From CAZSWR01 sp964610885 (lineage in GTDB: Bacteria; Bacteroidota; Ignavibacteria; Kapaibacteriales; UBA2268): a stretch of 13,060 bases of DNA. The DNA lies in NCBI GenBank assembly GCA_964610885.1, contig CAZSWR010000093.1, positions 1-13,060 on the forward strand, written 5' to 3'. A model generated the notes under the pieces. That model searched no databases and was not told the origin of the DNA. It saw only the letters and a program-made list of their open reading frames with translations. Both the position numbers and the translations under genes were made by a program. Shown here one piece after another: positions 6,005-13,060 of the stretch (the first letter of the stretch is position 1; each line of letters begins with the position of its first letter).

Positions 6005-6853
6005 ATGATTTTTTACCGTTTAATATTGATTGAATTGAAACTATTACTTTTAATATCAATTTCGCTGGCAAGTTTTATTTTTTCAATCCCATCGGCCACG
6101 GCCGGCGGCAGCATTTCGATACCGGACACCTCGCTCGAGCGGGGCGAGAGGATTGCGCTTCCCGTTAATTGCACTTTCGATGCGCCCCTCGGCGGCCCGG
6201 CGCGGCTCAAATTGGTCTATTATTCCGTAATGCTCCGTATCCCACGGGTTTACGGCAACGATACTGCCGCGTTCAAATGCACCGAAACACGGCTCGAAGA
6301 GTCCTATGCAAAACTCGATTCGGCCGTTATAGATGCTTATTGCGACGATTTTTCGTCCGGGGCGGCTTCGATTGTTTGTTTGTTCGATGTCGAAGCACTT
6401 GCCGGGCCTGATACAATTGCATACGTTCGGGCGGACAGCCTTTTCGTGGGCGGCCAGGCAATCGAATTCGCTTCGAAGCCATCGTCCATACTAATCCTTT
6501 CCGATCCGGTTTTCCAGAAATATCCCGAAAAGATTGGCAACAATTTCCCCAATCCGTTTACGACGGCCACCTGCTTCCCGCTTTCGGTCAGGGAAACCAA
6601 AAAAATAGAATTCGAGATTTATAATATTAACGGCGACAGAGTGCTCTCGAGCGAGCGAGACCGAAACATGTTCAGGCTGACCAAGTCCCAGAACCCGGCC
6701 TCGGAAGCGCTTGCGATGAACGACAAAATCGAGCGCGGAAGCTACTACCTGCACTTCGCCCCGGACCAATGGAAAATCTCGGCCGGCGCATACTTCATTC
6801 AAATGATTACGGACAATGCTGTCAGCAATATCAATTTTGTTTTTTTAAAATGA
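6005..6853 (+). CDS. Secreted cohesin-like protein with T9SS sorting domain
   Basis: The product is 282 residues from the ATG at 6005. A TTG at 6035 would give a more standard signal peptide (M-KLLLLISISLASFIFSIP...), and the promoter box 4 nt upstream of the ATG leaves both starts possible. After the signal peptide (to about 33), residues 35-165 (SISIPDTSLERGERIALPV..., LVYYSVMLRIP..., SIVCLFDVEAL) have the strand pattern of a cohesin-like beta-sandwich. Residues about 173-282 are a T9SS type A tail: YPEKIGNNFPNPFTTATCFPL, then FEIYNINGDRVL, then SAGAYFIQMITD. Two Cys in the sandwich (92 and 113) could form a disulfide. Its stop overlaps the next ATG (ATGA), so the two are probably translationally coupled. 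Secretion to the cell surface is well supported; the ligand is unknown. Confidence 0.82.
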   Translation: MIFYRLILIELKLLLLISISLASFIFSIPSATAGGSISIPDTSLERGERIALPVNCTFDAPLGGPARLKLVYYSVMLRIPRVYGNDTAAFKCTETRLEESYAKLDSAVIDAYCDDFSSGAASIVCLFDVEALAGPDTIAYVRADSLFVGGQAIEFASKPSSILILSDPVFQKYPEKIGNNFPNPFTTATCFPLSVRETKKIEFEIYNINGDRVLSSERDRNMFRLTKSQNPASEALAMNDKIERGSYYLHFAPDQWKISAGAYFIQMITDNAVSNINFVFLK

Positions 6854-9246
6854 AAAAAATCCTTTTCGCCATATTAATAAACATTGTTATTTTCTCGGTT
6901 TCCGCTTTCGGCGCCGAAACTTTAAACATGCCCTCAAAGCTTGCGCTGGCCTCGGCCCACAACACTGTTGGAAATGACTTTTGGCTTTGCTTCGAAACCA
7001 ACTACAAAGAGGACAACCTGCGCTCCAAAGATGGCGACAGCGGACTTTTCCTCGAGCTATTCATCTCCGGCGACGAAGAAACCAATGTCAGAATCGAAAT
7101 TGCTGGCCTCGACTACGTCCAAGAGTTCAGCGTCCCGGCCGGCTCCGTGAAAAACATCAGATTGCCCTCCAGCGCCCAGATTCGCAGCTCGGAAGTGGCC
7201 GAAAGGCTCTCCGTCCACGTTACAAGCGATAAGCCGATTACAGTCTATGGACTGAACCGCCGAGTGCTGACCACTGACACTTTTATCGCAATCCCAACGA
7301 AAGAACTCGGCACGGACTACCGCGTCATGTGCTACCATATTTCCGACGGGCTGACCTCGCAATTCGCCATCGTGGCCACCGAAGACAGCACCGTGGTGTT
7401 CATCACGCCCAAAGTCAAGACTCGCGCACACATGGTCGGCAAAACGTTTATGATCAAACTAAATCGCGGCGACGTGTACCAAGTAATTGCCGAAAACGAC
7501 TTCATGAGCAAATGCGACCTGACCGGGTCGCGCATCCGCTCTAACAAGAATATTGCCGTTTTCAGTGGCCACCAATGCGCCTACGTTACGTCATTTCCGC
7601 AGATTTCCGCTTGCAACCATTTGGTCGAGCAAATGCCGCCGACCTCGTCTTGGGGCAAGCATTTCTATATCGGGAAACTCAAAGACAGAAGCTACTACAC
7701 ATACAGGGTTTTGGCCAACGAACGGAACACAAAAATCTTCGAGGACGCCAAATATTTGCGCGCATTGGATTCGGGCGAATACTACGAAGGCAGGTCCAAA
7801 TCCAACCTGCAAATCACTGCCGACAAACCAATCCTCGTGGCCCAATATTCCCAAGGATATTTGAACGGCGATTCCATCGGCGACCCGATGATGATCTTGG
7901 TTAGCCCGACTCAACAATTTCTGATGAAATACAGATTCGCTACGCCGATCAAAGGCTATTGGAAGCACTACATCAACGTCGTAGTCCCGCGCGAAGGCAT
8001 TGCCTCGCTTCGGATGGACGGAGAGCCTGTCAGCCCCGAAAGGTTCGAACAGCTCGGGCTTAGCCGATACAGAATCGCCTATATAGAAATACCTTACGGT
8101 TCGCACACCATTGTCGGCTCGATGCCATTCGGGCTGTATTCCTACGGATTCGGAACGAGTAACGGCGAGGATGCTTACGACGCCTACGGCACAATGGGCG
8201 GCCAATCATTTTCGGACTACGAACCCAACCGCGATTCGCTTCCACCGCTCTCGGAATTGAATATCGACAAAAAGATTACCTTAGCAGTCGTCCGGGACGA
8301 CCGCGAGGACGATTCAGGGCTTCGTACGCTCAGGATCATCGAAAACGAAGGTATGGAAGCAACTCTGCCAAAGATCGAACCCGGCGCCCCGCAGGCTGGA
8401 TTCCTCGTGAGGCCGATGAAGCAGGACGAGCCGGCTCGATTGATCGTCGAGGCAACGGACGTGGCAGGCAACATTTCGAATTTCACGATTTGCTGGAACT
8501 ACGACTACCAAAGCGAGCGCTACCGGCTGACCATGACCGAAGGCATCGACCACTCCTGTGGGCCTGACTTCGGATACTTGCTTGGGGCCTTCGCTTCGTT
8601 CACTTCGTCGTGGCACGACGCCAGTTTCTCCCGCTCCGGTAACTATGCGGCAAAAGGGAATTTCGGCTCTGCGTTTGGCTATGGCGGCTTTGGCGGCGTG
8701 CTTTTCGGAAAGCAATTAACCAAAGACTTCGTACTGCTCGGCACTCTTGCTTTCAATTCCATGGGCGGAGTGATTTCCGCTCCCGATTCTGTTACTTCGT
8801 TCGTCCGCGGCGAAAATGGCGAGTTAAAAGTATTCCAAGAGAGCAAGAACCTTTCGTACTCCGGCGTATTGCTGAACGCAGGCGCCCGTGCGGAGTACCA
8901 TTTCAAAAAGCCTCTATACACTTTTGGTGGGCTTTCTTTTTCGTTCCCGCTCACAAAATCTATCGACCCCAGAATTCAAATCAACCAGCCAACAGATTAC
9001 ACATACAAAAATGGCTCGCAGGAGATGAATGACCCGACTGCACCGGCCACGCTCAGCTCGATCAGGGCATTGCGCGTGGGCGCTGAAATAGGTTTGGGCG
9101 CTGTTATTCCGCTGAACAAACGTTTCTCGGCCTATGCCGAACTGGGCTATAGCCACTATTTCTCGTCGTTCCTCGACGACGCCGACTGGCACATCAACCA
9201 TCTTTCGATCAATATTGGCTTCCGCTACCGGATATTCTTCAAATGA
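6850..9246 (+). CDS. IgGFc-binding-like domain fused to C-terminal outer-membrane beta-barrel
   Basis: The product is 798 residues. The ATG at 6850 overlaps the previous stop; an in-frame ATG at 6769 is less likely because it precedes a clean signal peptide (MKKILFAILINIVIFSVSAFG). Residues about 40-455 resemble the IgGFc-binding N-terminal domain family: GNDFWLCFETNY, SVHVTSDKPITVYGLNR, SQFAIVATEDSTVV, IRSNKNIAVFSGHQCAYV, the CNHLVEQMPPTSSWGKHFYI block, ITADKPILVAQYSQG, and the closing YSYGFG...DAYDAYG. Residues about 457-568 look like a beta-sandwich linker (DDSGLRTLRI, ATDVAGNISNF). Residues about 573-798 alternate Gly/aromatic strands (FGYLLGAFASF, LNAGARAEYHF, RVGAEIGLGAVIPL, YAELGYSHYF) and end NIGFRYRIFFK, as in PorT-like barrels. 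It should be anchored in the outer membrane, displaying the binding domain. The family name does not show that it binds antibody; an adhesin role is inferred. Confidence 0.83.
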   Translation: MKKILFAILINIVIFSVSAFGAETLNMPSKLALASAHNTVGNDFWLCFETNYKEDNLRSKDGDSGLFLELFISGDEETNVRIEIAGLDYVQEFSVPAGSVKNIRLPSSAQIRSSEVAERLSVHVTSDKPITVYGLNRRVLTTDTFIAIPTKELGTDYRVMCYHISDGLTSQFAIVATEDSTVVFITPKVKTRAHMVGKTFMIKLNRGDVYQVIAENDFMSKCDLTGSRIRSNKNIAVFSGHQCAYVTSFPQISACNHLVEQMPPTSSWGKHFYIGKLKDRSYYTYRVLANERNTKIFEDAKYLRALDSGEYYEGRSKSNLQITADKPILVAQYSQGYLNGDSIGDPMMILVSPTQQFLMKYRFATPIKGYWKHYINVVVPREGIASLRMDGEPVSPERFEQLGLSRYRIAYIEIPYGSHTIVGSMPFGLYSYGFGTSNGEDAYDAYGTMGGQSFSDYEPNRDSLPPLSELNIDKKITLAVVRDDREDDSGLRTLRIIENEGMEATLPKIEPGAPQAGFLVRPMKQDEPARLIVEATDVAGNISNFTICWNYDYQSERYRLTMTEGIDHSCGPDFGYLLGAFASFTSSWHDASFSRSGNYAAKGNFGSAFGYGGFGGVLFGKQLTKDFVLLGTLAFNSMGGVISAPDSVTSFVRGENGELKVFQESKNLSYSGVLLNAGARAEYHFKKPLYTFGGLSFSFPLTKSIDPRIQINQPTDYTYKNGSQEMNDPTAPATLSSIRALRVGAEIGLGAVIPLNKRFSAYAELGYSHYFSSFLDDADWHINHLSINIGFRYRIFFK

Positions 9247-9923
9247 CAGCCAGGGAACAGATACTGCCGCTTTTCGCCGTATTCGCAAAGGATGCAATTA
9301 GCGAATGGCGCACAAGATATGCCCTATCGACGATTTTGCTTTTCATACTTACCACCGTCTCGATGATCATCATCGCCATTGCCGGCGAATCCGTCAGCAT
9401 CGGGCTGAGGGCCGGTTTCCTTTGGATTGCAATGTTCTTCGGGGCGATGACGGGGCTGTCGAAATCATTTATCAGCGAGGAAGAGCGCGGCACTGCACTT
9501 TTCCTCAGAATGTCTGTCCATTGGGCTGCCGTCTATTGGGGCAAGCTGGCGTTCAACACCATCCTTTCGCTCGTGCTGAACGTCTTCGCAGTAATGATTT
9601 TTGCGCTCTTCGTGGGCGTGCCCTATGGGACGTCGTTTCTGGCCTTTGCTTCGTCCATTTTCTTGGGTAGCATCGGGCTGGCAGTTGCGTCGAATATCAC
9701 TTCCGCAATAATCGCGAAAGCCAACACAAAGAACGCCGTCTTTCCGGTTGTTTCGTTCCCGTTACTGCTGCCCCTGGCCTATTGCGGGATCGAGACCACA
9801 CGCTCGGCCTTCGCCGGGTTCGGTATCGGCGAATCTCAGGACTTGCTCGCTGTGATGCTCTGCTATTCGGGCGCTGTTGCCCTTTTCTCGCATATTTTGT
9901 TCCATTTCGTATGGAATGAGTAA
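9243..9923 (+). CDS. ccmB: Heme exporter membrane subunit CcmB
   Basis: The product is 226 residues, the usual CcmB length, with about six membrane helices. Family landmarks are the N-terminal amphipathic KDAISEWRTRYAL (16-28), the cytoplasmic FISEEERGTALFLRM (76-90), probably contacting the ATPase, and FPLLLPLAY (172-180). CcmB is the inner-membrane part of the CcmAB(C/D) ABC complex that supports heme delivery to apocytochromes c during system I maturation. Its ATG overlaps the stop of the IgGFc-like gene (ATGA), so it should be co-translated with a surface protein gene, which is an odd partner. No ccmA, ccmC, ccmE or ccsA-like gene is in the window. The next gene starts 41 bp after it. Confidence 0.87.
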   Translation: MTAREQILPLFAVFAKDAISEWRTRYALSTILLFILTTVSMIIIAIAGESVSIGLRAGFLWIAMFFGAMTGLSKSFISEEERGTALFLRMSVHWAAVYWGKLAFNTILSLVLNVFAVMIFALFVGVPYGTSFLAFASSIFLGSIGLAVASNITSAIIAKANTKNAVFPVVSFPLLLPLAYCGIETTRSAFAGFGIGESQDLLAVMLCYSGAVALFSHILFHFVWNE

Positions 9924-9964
9924 TTCATCGGAATATTGATTGATAGACATAAATTGATTTGAAA

Positions 9965-11653
9965 ATGAAAAATTATATCTATATAATACTATGCGCAACT
10001 CTTACGACCTTGTTTTCTTGCGCGAACCCGATACCGCCAAGTGGTGGGCCTGGCGACAAGACACCGCCATCGGTCCGGGAGACCACCCCGGCGGCGATGA
10101 CGAAGAACTTCCAAGGCAAATCCGTCGAGTTCGAATTCACGAACTATATGGACAAGACCAAGGTTATCGAGAACGTTACGATATTCCCAAACGTCCCCGC
10201 GCTCTACGATTGGAGTGGCAAAACGCTCAACATCGAATTCACCGAGCAGCTGAAGCCAAACACGACCTATGCCGTATTGCTCGGCACCGACTACACGGAC
10301 TACCTGAAGAACAAGCCCACACAGGGCTATTCGCTCGTATTCTCCACGGGCAGCGCCATCGACAGCGGCGAGGTGAAGGGCAAACTGCTCGACGAAAAGC
10401 CGGCCGGCGTTTTCATCTTTTGCTATCGAATCGACCAAATGAACCCCGATACGCTGGATCTGCGCTTGGCGAAGCCGGATTACCGAGTGCAAATCGGGAC
10501 GAGCGGCCTGTTCACCATCCCTGCTCTCGCTCGGGGCAAATACCGGCTGTTCGCCGTTACTGACGAATTGCGCGATGGTATCTACACAGAGGGCCAGGAC
10601 GCAATTGGCACAGCGCCACAAGACGCCACTGTTGGCGATTCGGCTGCGGCATTCATCGCCCTGCATTCGGGCCGCCGAGTGGACAAACTCGCACCAAGTA
10701 TGTACTATGCGGAGGCCATCAATGCCTATTCGATTCGGGCAGATTTCTCCGAACCGATCGATACCGCCTCGGTTAGCGCATCGTCTTTCGTAATTACAGA
10801 CTCAACCGGAAAAGACACACTTCCAATCAGGTATGCTTACGTGAGCAACGAAGCGGCCCAGCGGGCGACCATCGTCCCACAAGCTGCGCTCGCCCAAGGC
10901 AAAAAGTACAAACTAACGGCCATTACAGGCCCGAATTGCGTGCGAGACACCTCTCGGAACACAATTAATGACACACTGCGCACAGCCATTTTCATCGGCT
11001 CGGCGGACGTGGACAGCTCGCTTCTGGCCATCGCAAAGCAAAATTTCCGGGACAGCACTTCCGGCGTGCCGCTCGATGCAGCTTTCGATTATGTGTTCAC
11101 TGCGCCCATCGCCGGAGCCGATTCTCTTCCGGTCTGCGATCTAATTCGCACGGCAGACAGCACGCGCATTCCGCTCAAAAGGGTTTGGGTCAGGGCGAAT
11201 CACCTGCGCATCATGCCCGAGAAGCGAATGGAGAGCTACACGGCATATAAACTGACGCTTCGAATGGCTGGCGTCCGATCGGCCACAGGTCAAATCGCCA
11301 AGGATTCGCTCATCGCAGTCAAATGGCGCACTCTGGACTTGCGAGCCAATTCCGAAGTCTTAGGTTCGGTTCGGTTCGCTTTGGACACATCGAAATCCTA
11401 CATAGTACAGATTTATTCGAAGGACGGGAAATTCACTGCCGAAGAGCGGTTGCGCCCGGACGGAACATGGAGCTTTGCGAGCGTGCCGGCGGGAATGTAT
11501 CGGTTCCGGTGCTTCGAGGACGTCAACGGCGACGGCAAATTCTTCACCGGTTCGATTTCGCCATTCCGATTCTCGGCCCGGATGGTCGATTTCCGCAGCG
11601 AAATCAAGGTGCCATCGCGATGGAAAGTGGAGAATGTTATTCTATCGGAATAG
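9965..11653 (+). CDS. Large Ig-like domain lipoprotein (Big_5-type N-terminus)
   Basis: The product is 562 residues from the ATG at 9965; a TTG two codons earlier is less likely. The N-terminus MKNYIYIILCATLTTLFSC is a lipoprotein signal peptide with lipobox LFSC (Cys19). The mature start CANPIPPSGGPGDKTPPSV closely matches a Bacteroidota lipoprotein family whose first module is a bacterial Ig-like (Big_5) domain, here about 30-125 (FEFTNYMDKTKVIENVTIFP...LKPNTTYAVLL). A second Ig-like block is likely near 255-350 (IRADFSEPIDTASVSASSFV...LAQGKKYKLTAITG) and a third near 370-465. The C-terminal domain (about 470-560) includes EDVNGDGKF (518-526), with a D-x-N-x-D-G pattern that may bind calcium. 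The protein should be tethered to a membrane by lipid. Role unknown; a structural surface or periplasmic scaffold is plausible. No Shine-Dalgarno is seen. Confidence 0.85.
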   Translation: MKNYIYIILCATLTTLFSCANPIPPSGGPGDKTPPSVRETTPAAMTKNFQGKSVEFEFTNYMDKTKVIENVTIFPNVPALYDWSGKTLNIEFTEQLKPNTTYAVLLGTDYTDYLKNKPTQGYSLVFSTGSAIDSGEVKGKLLDEKPAGVFIFCYRIDQMNPDTLDLRLAKPDYRVQIGTSGLFTIPALARGKYRLFAVTDELRDGIYTEGQDAIGTAPQDATVGDSAAAFIALHSGRRVDKLAPSMYYAEAINAYSIRADFSEPIDTASVSASSFVITDSTGKDTLPIRYAYVSNEAAQRATIVPQAALAQGKKYKLTAITGPNCVRDTSRNTINDTLRTAIFIGSADVDSSLLAIAKQNFRDSTSGVPLDAAFDYVFTAPIAGADSLPVCDLIRTADSTRIPLKRVWVRANHLRIMPEKRMESYTAYKLTLRMAGVRSATGQIAKDSLIAVKWRTLDLRANSEVLGSVRFALDTSKSYIVQIYSKDGKFTAEERLRPDGTWSFASVPAGMYRFRCFEDVNGDGKFFTGSISPFRFSARMVDFRSEIKVPSRWKVENVILSE

Positions 11654-11704
11654 GCCGCCGGATAAAAAAATCAAATATTGTTTTTAATTAATCGAAATAT
11701 ATTA

Positions 11705-11712
11705 TATCTTTG
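11705..11712 (+). promoter_or_regulatory. TATCTTTG -7 promoter box for the last two genes
   Basis: TATCTTTG is a full TAnnTTTG match inside an AT-rich gap after the lipoprotein gene. A TTG at 11678-11680 lies 24 nt upstream, slightly beyond the usual -33 spacing. Transcription would start near 11718, leaving about a 110-nt leader before the ATG at 11830. This separates the last two genes from the upstream cluster. Confidence 0.45.
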
Positions 11713-11829
11713 CTCTTTGGTGGGAATGGTCGCAAAAAGAAATATTTATATAGTTCGTTCAGGCGCCCGAAGCCTCCCGCCACCGAAAAATATTTGAACA
11801 CAGCATTTGCACTAACGAGAGTACAAAAC

Positions 11830-12300
11830 ATGAGCAACGCACCAACCGAACACAAGAAACGATTAGATTTCTACTGGCAATTTACGTCGATCTACACATT
11901 TGCGTTGGTAGTATATATATTTGCCAAGGGCTTAATTTCAGACGACAGATTTTCGGCAGTCCTGTCGGATCCATTTGTTTACCTGCTCGGTTCGTTTGTC
12001 TTGCTATCCGTGGCCTCGCTGATTGTCCAATTGCTCAAGCGCCACGTGATCATTATTTCCGAGGATTCGATTGTCTTCCTGACACGCCGCAAAGAGAAGC
12101 GCTATCAGGCATCCGATATCGTCAGGATAATCATGCGGAAAGAGCGAACAGTGGGCATTTCGCAAAGGTATAAACTTGTGAAAATCAAAGTCAATGGCCG
12201 AAAGAGATATATCCGCGTGCGCCCTTCGTCGTTCACGAACGACAAACAATTCGTCGCGGCGTTGCTTGCGCTCAAGTCCACAATCGATGGCAAACACTAA
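11830..12300 (+). CDS. Two-TM membrane protein with PH-like C-terminal domain
   Basis: The product is 156 residues from the ATG at 11830 (MSNAPTEHKKRLDFYWQ). The open frame extends to a TTG at 11710, but that would begin inside the promoter-like box and add basic, low-complexity residues, so I prefer the ATG, which has a weak GAGAG upstream. Two membrane helices are visible (about 18-37 and 49-69). A soluble part follows (HVIIISEDSIVFLTRRKEKR, YQASDIVRIIM, KLVKIKVNGRKRYIRVRPSSF, ending in helix KQFVAALLALKSTI). This seven-strand-plus-helix order is typical of bacterial PH-like domains behind a TM hairpin. The loops are strongly basic, consistent with a cytoplasmic face. The function is not known; a membrane-associated stress or regulatory role is only a guess. 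The next gene begins 11 nt after its stop. Confidence 0.75.
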   Translation: MSNAPTEHKKRLDFYWQFTSIYTFALVVYIFAKGLISDDRFSAVLSDPFVYLLGSFVLLSVASLIVQLLKRHVIIISEDSIVFLTRRKEKRYQASDIVRIIMRKERTVGISQRYKLVKIKVNGRKRYIRVRPSSFTNDKQFVAALLALKSTIDGKH

Positions 12301-12311
12301 GACCATTTGAA

Positions 12312-12941
12312 TTGAGAAATCTCATTAAAATATCGATTTTCTACTTTTTATGCGTTTCAATAGCCCATGCAATGATGCCTGGGACCAACGAGACCGCTAA
12401 GCCCGGCACGAGGACCAACCTCCAAATCGTCGATTCACTGCTTAATGCGGCCTGTGCGGATGCTGTGGCGGCTGCCGTCCCTTATGCGCCCAAGGCTGTG
12501 TTCGCCCGCGTGGAAAGCCTCGGCGCGGACTCGTACGTATTGGTAAAGTTCACTTCGGCGGCGGCGGGGCGTTTCGCCATTGCTCAGTCGGCCGATAAAG
12601 CCGATTCGCGCATGGAATTGAACGCGAAAGCTATCAAGGTAACCTATTCGGCAGACTCGACGGACAGGGACAGTTTGCTGAGAACTGTATCGGTTGGCCT
12701 TTCCGGCCTGCTGGCAGACAGCCAAGGGCTGCTCCACACCATCGCCATCCCGGAGCGTGCGCGCACGGACAAAATTGCCCGAGACGAAGTCCGCGACGTG
12801 GAATCGGACGAATATAGGTTTTGCCACGGGCAAGTGCCCGAGCGTCCATTGACGTTTTTCGAGGAGGTCGCAGCGCCGGCGATTGCCGTCAGTGCAACTC
12901 TCGTTTCGCTGATATTGCTTTTCACCGTCCGCTCTCGTTGA
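12312..12941 (+). CDS. Exported hypothetical protein with C-terminal membrane anchor
   Basis: The product is 209 residues starting at a TTG (12312). The start is chosen because the residues right after it form a good Sec signal peptide (RNLIKISIFYFLCVSIAHA); the first in-frame ATG (12372) would discard it. No clear Shine-Dalgarno is seen. The mature part (about 21-180) is rich in Ala/Asp/Ser with predicted alternating helix and strand (NLQIVDSLLNAACADAVAAAV, SYVLVKFTSA, AKAIKVTYSADS, LLRTVSVGLSGLL). Residues about 185-206 (VAAPAIAVSATLVSLILLFTV) form one membrane helix followed by RSR, so the bulk should sit in the periplasm with a short cytoplasmic tail. I recognise no family. It forms a pair with the PH-like protein 11 nt upstream, which suggests a shared envelope-related job. 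Confidence 0.72.
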   Translation: MRNLIKISIFYFLCVSIAHAMMPGTNETAKPGTRTNLQIVDSLLNAACADAVAAAVPYAPKAVFARVESLGADSYVLVKFTSAAAGRFAIAQSADKADSRMELNAKAIKVTYSADSTDRDSLLRTVSVGLSGLLADSQGLLHTIAIPERARTDKIARDEVRDVESDEYRFCHGQVPERPLTFFEEVAAPAIAVSATLVSLILLFTVRSR

Positions 12942-13060
12942 AATATTGACGGTGGCGCGGCGGAGCCACAGGCGCCCGAACGAGAGGGCAGTTCAGAGAT
13001 AAACACTTGCAAATATAAAAATTTAAGAAATAATTGCTTGTTTATCGAAAAATAGTTATA

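Noticed and set aside
9989..10666. 225-aa minus-strand and 190-aa plus-strand alternative frames within the lipoprotein gene
   Set aside because: They are out of phase with the lipobox-bearing frame and show the Arg/His-rich composition of frame-shifted coding DNA.
12952..12969. GTGGC/GCCAC inverted repeat after the last gene as a terminator
   Set aside because: The stem is only 5 bp with an 8-nt loop and no T-run follows, so it is not convincing as an intrinsic terminator.
11760..12981. Shared 12-mer CAGGCGCCCGAA in the leader of the PH-like gene and after the last gene
   Set aside because: The match is short, does not extend, and is GC-rich; with only two occurrences I cannot separate it from chance.

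Overview
The window looks like a chromosome piece from a Gram-negative, diderm member of the Bacteroidota/Chlorobiota/Kapabacteria (FCB) radiation. The signs are two proteins ending in type IX secretion (T9SS) type A sorting domains with the N-Y/F-P-N-P-F signature, a lipoprotein opening with the C-A-N-P-x-P-P-x-G-G-P motif common in that group, an outer-membrane beta-barrel ending in aromatic residues, and TAnnTTTG boxes close upstream of several starts. Codons are moderately GC-rich while the spaces between genes are AT-rich. The exact lineage is an inference; no rRNA or tRNA gene was seen.

Layout. (1) 1-2638, minus strand: a T9SS-sorted secreted protein (2638-2069) is followed, probably in the same transcript, by a large secreted repeat protein (2003 to the left edge, unfinished). 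Its C-terminal part is built from near-identical 67- and 41-residue Gly/Thr/Asn-rich units. (2) 2639-3431: about 790 bp of AT-rich DNA with no supportable gene, one perfect DnaA box and a small hairpin. (3) 3432-5548, plus strand: an RsmB/NOP-type rRNA cytosine-5 methyltransferase, with a HAD-family phosphatase starting 2 nt after it. (4) 5549-6004: a 456-bp gap holding two direct copies of a 35-bp GC-rich palindrome, a third hairpin, and a promoter-like box just before the next gene. (5) 6005-11653, plus strand: four cell-envelope genes. These are a cohesin-like protein with a T9SS tail, an IgGFc-binding-like domain fused to an outer-membrane barrel, the heme-exporter membrane subunit CcmB, and a large Ig-like lipoprotein. 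The first three overlap one another by the 4-nt ATGA arrangement. (6) 11705-12941, plus strand: a second short unit with its own promoter-like box, encoding a two-TM protein with a PH-like tail and an unrecognised exported, C-terminally anchored protein.

How they may work together. Most of the window concerns the cell surface: two T9SS cargos, one repeat-rich putative fibre, one barrel-anchored putative adhesin and one lipoprotein. The most interesting unit is 6005-11653, where a secreted cohesin-like protein and a barrel-anchored binding protein are translationally coupled and co-transcribed with an orphan ccmB. No T9SS machinery gene and no CcmA ATPase gene lie in the window, so these proteins depend on loci elsewhere. 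Nothing here resembles a CRISPR array, prophage, transposase or restriction system.
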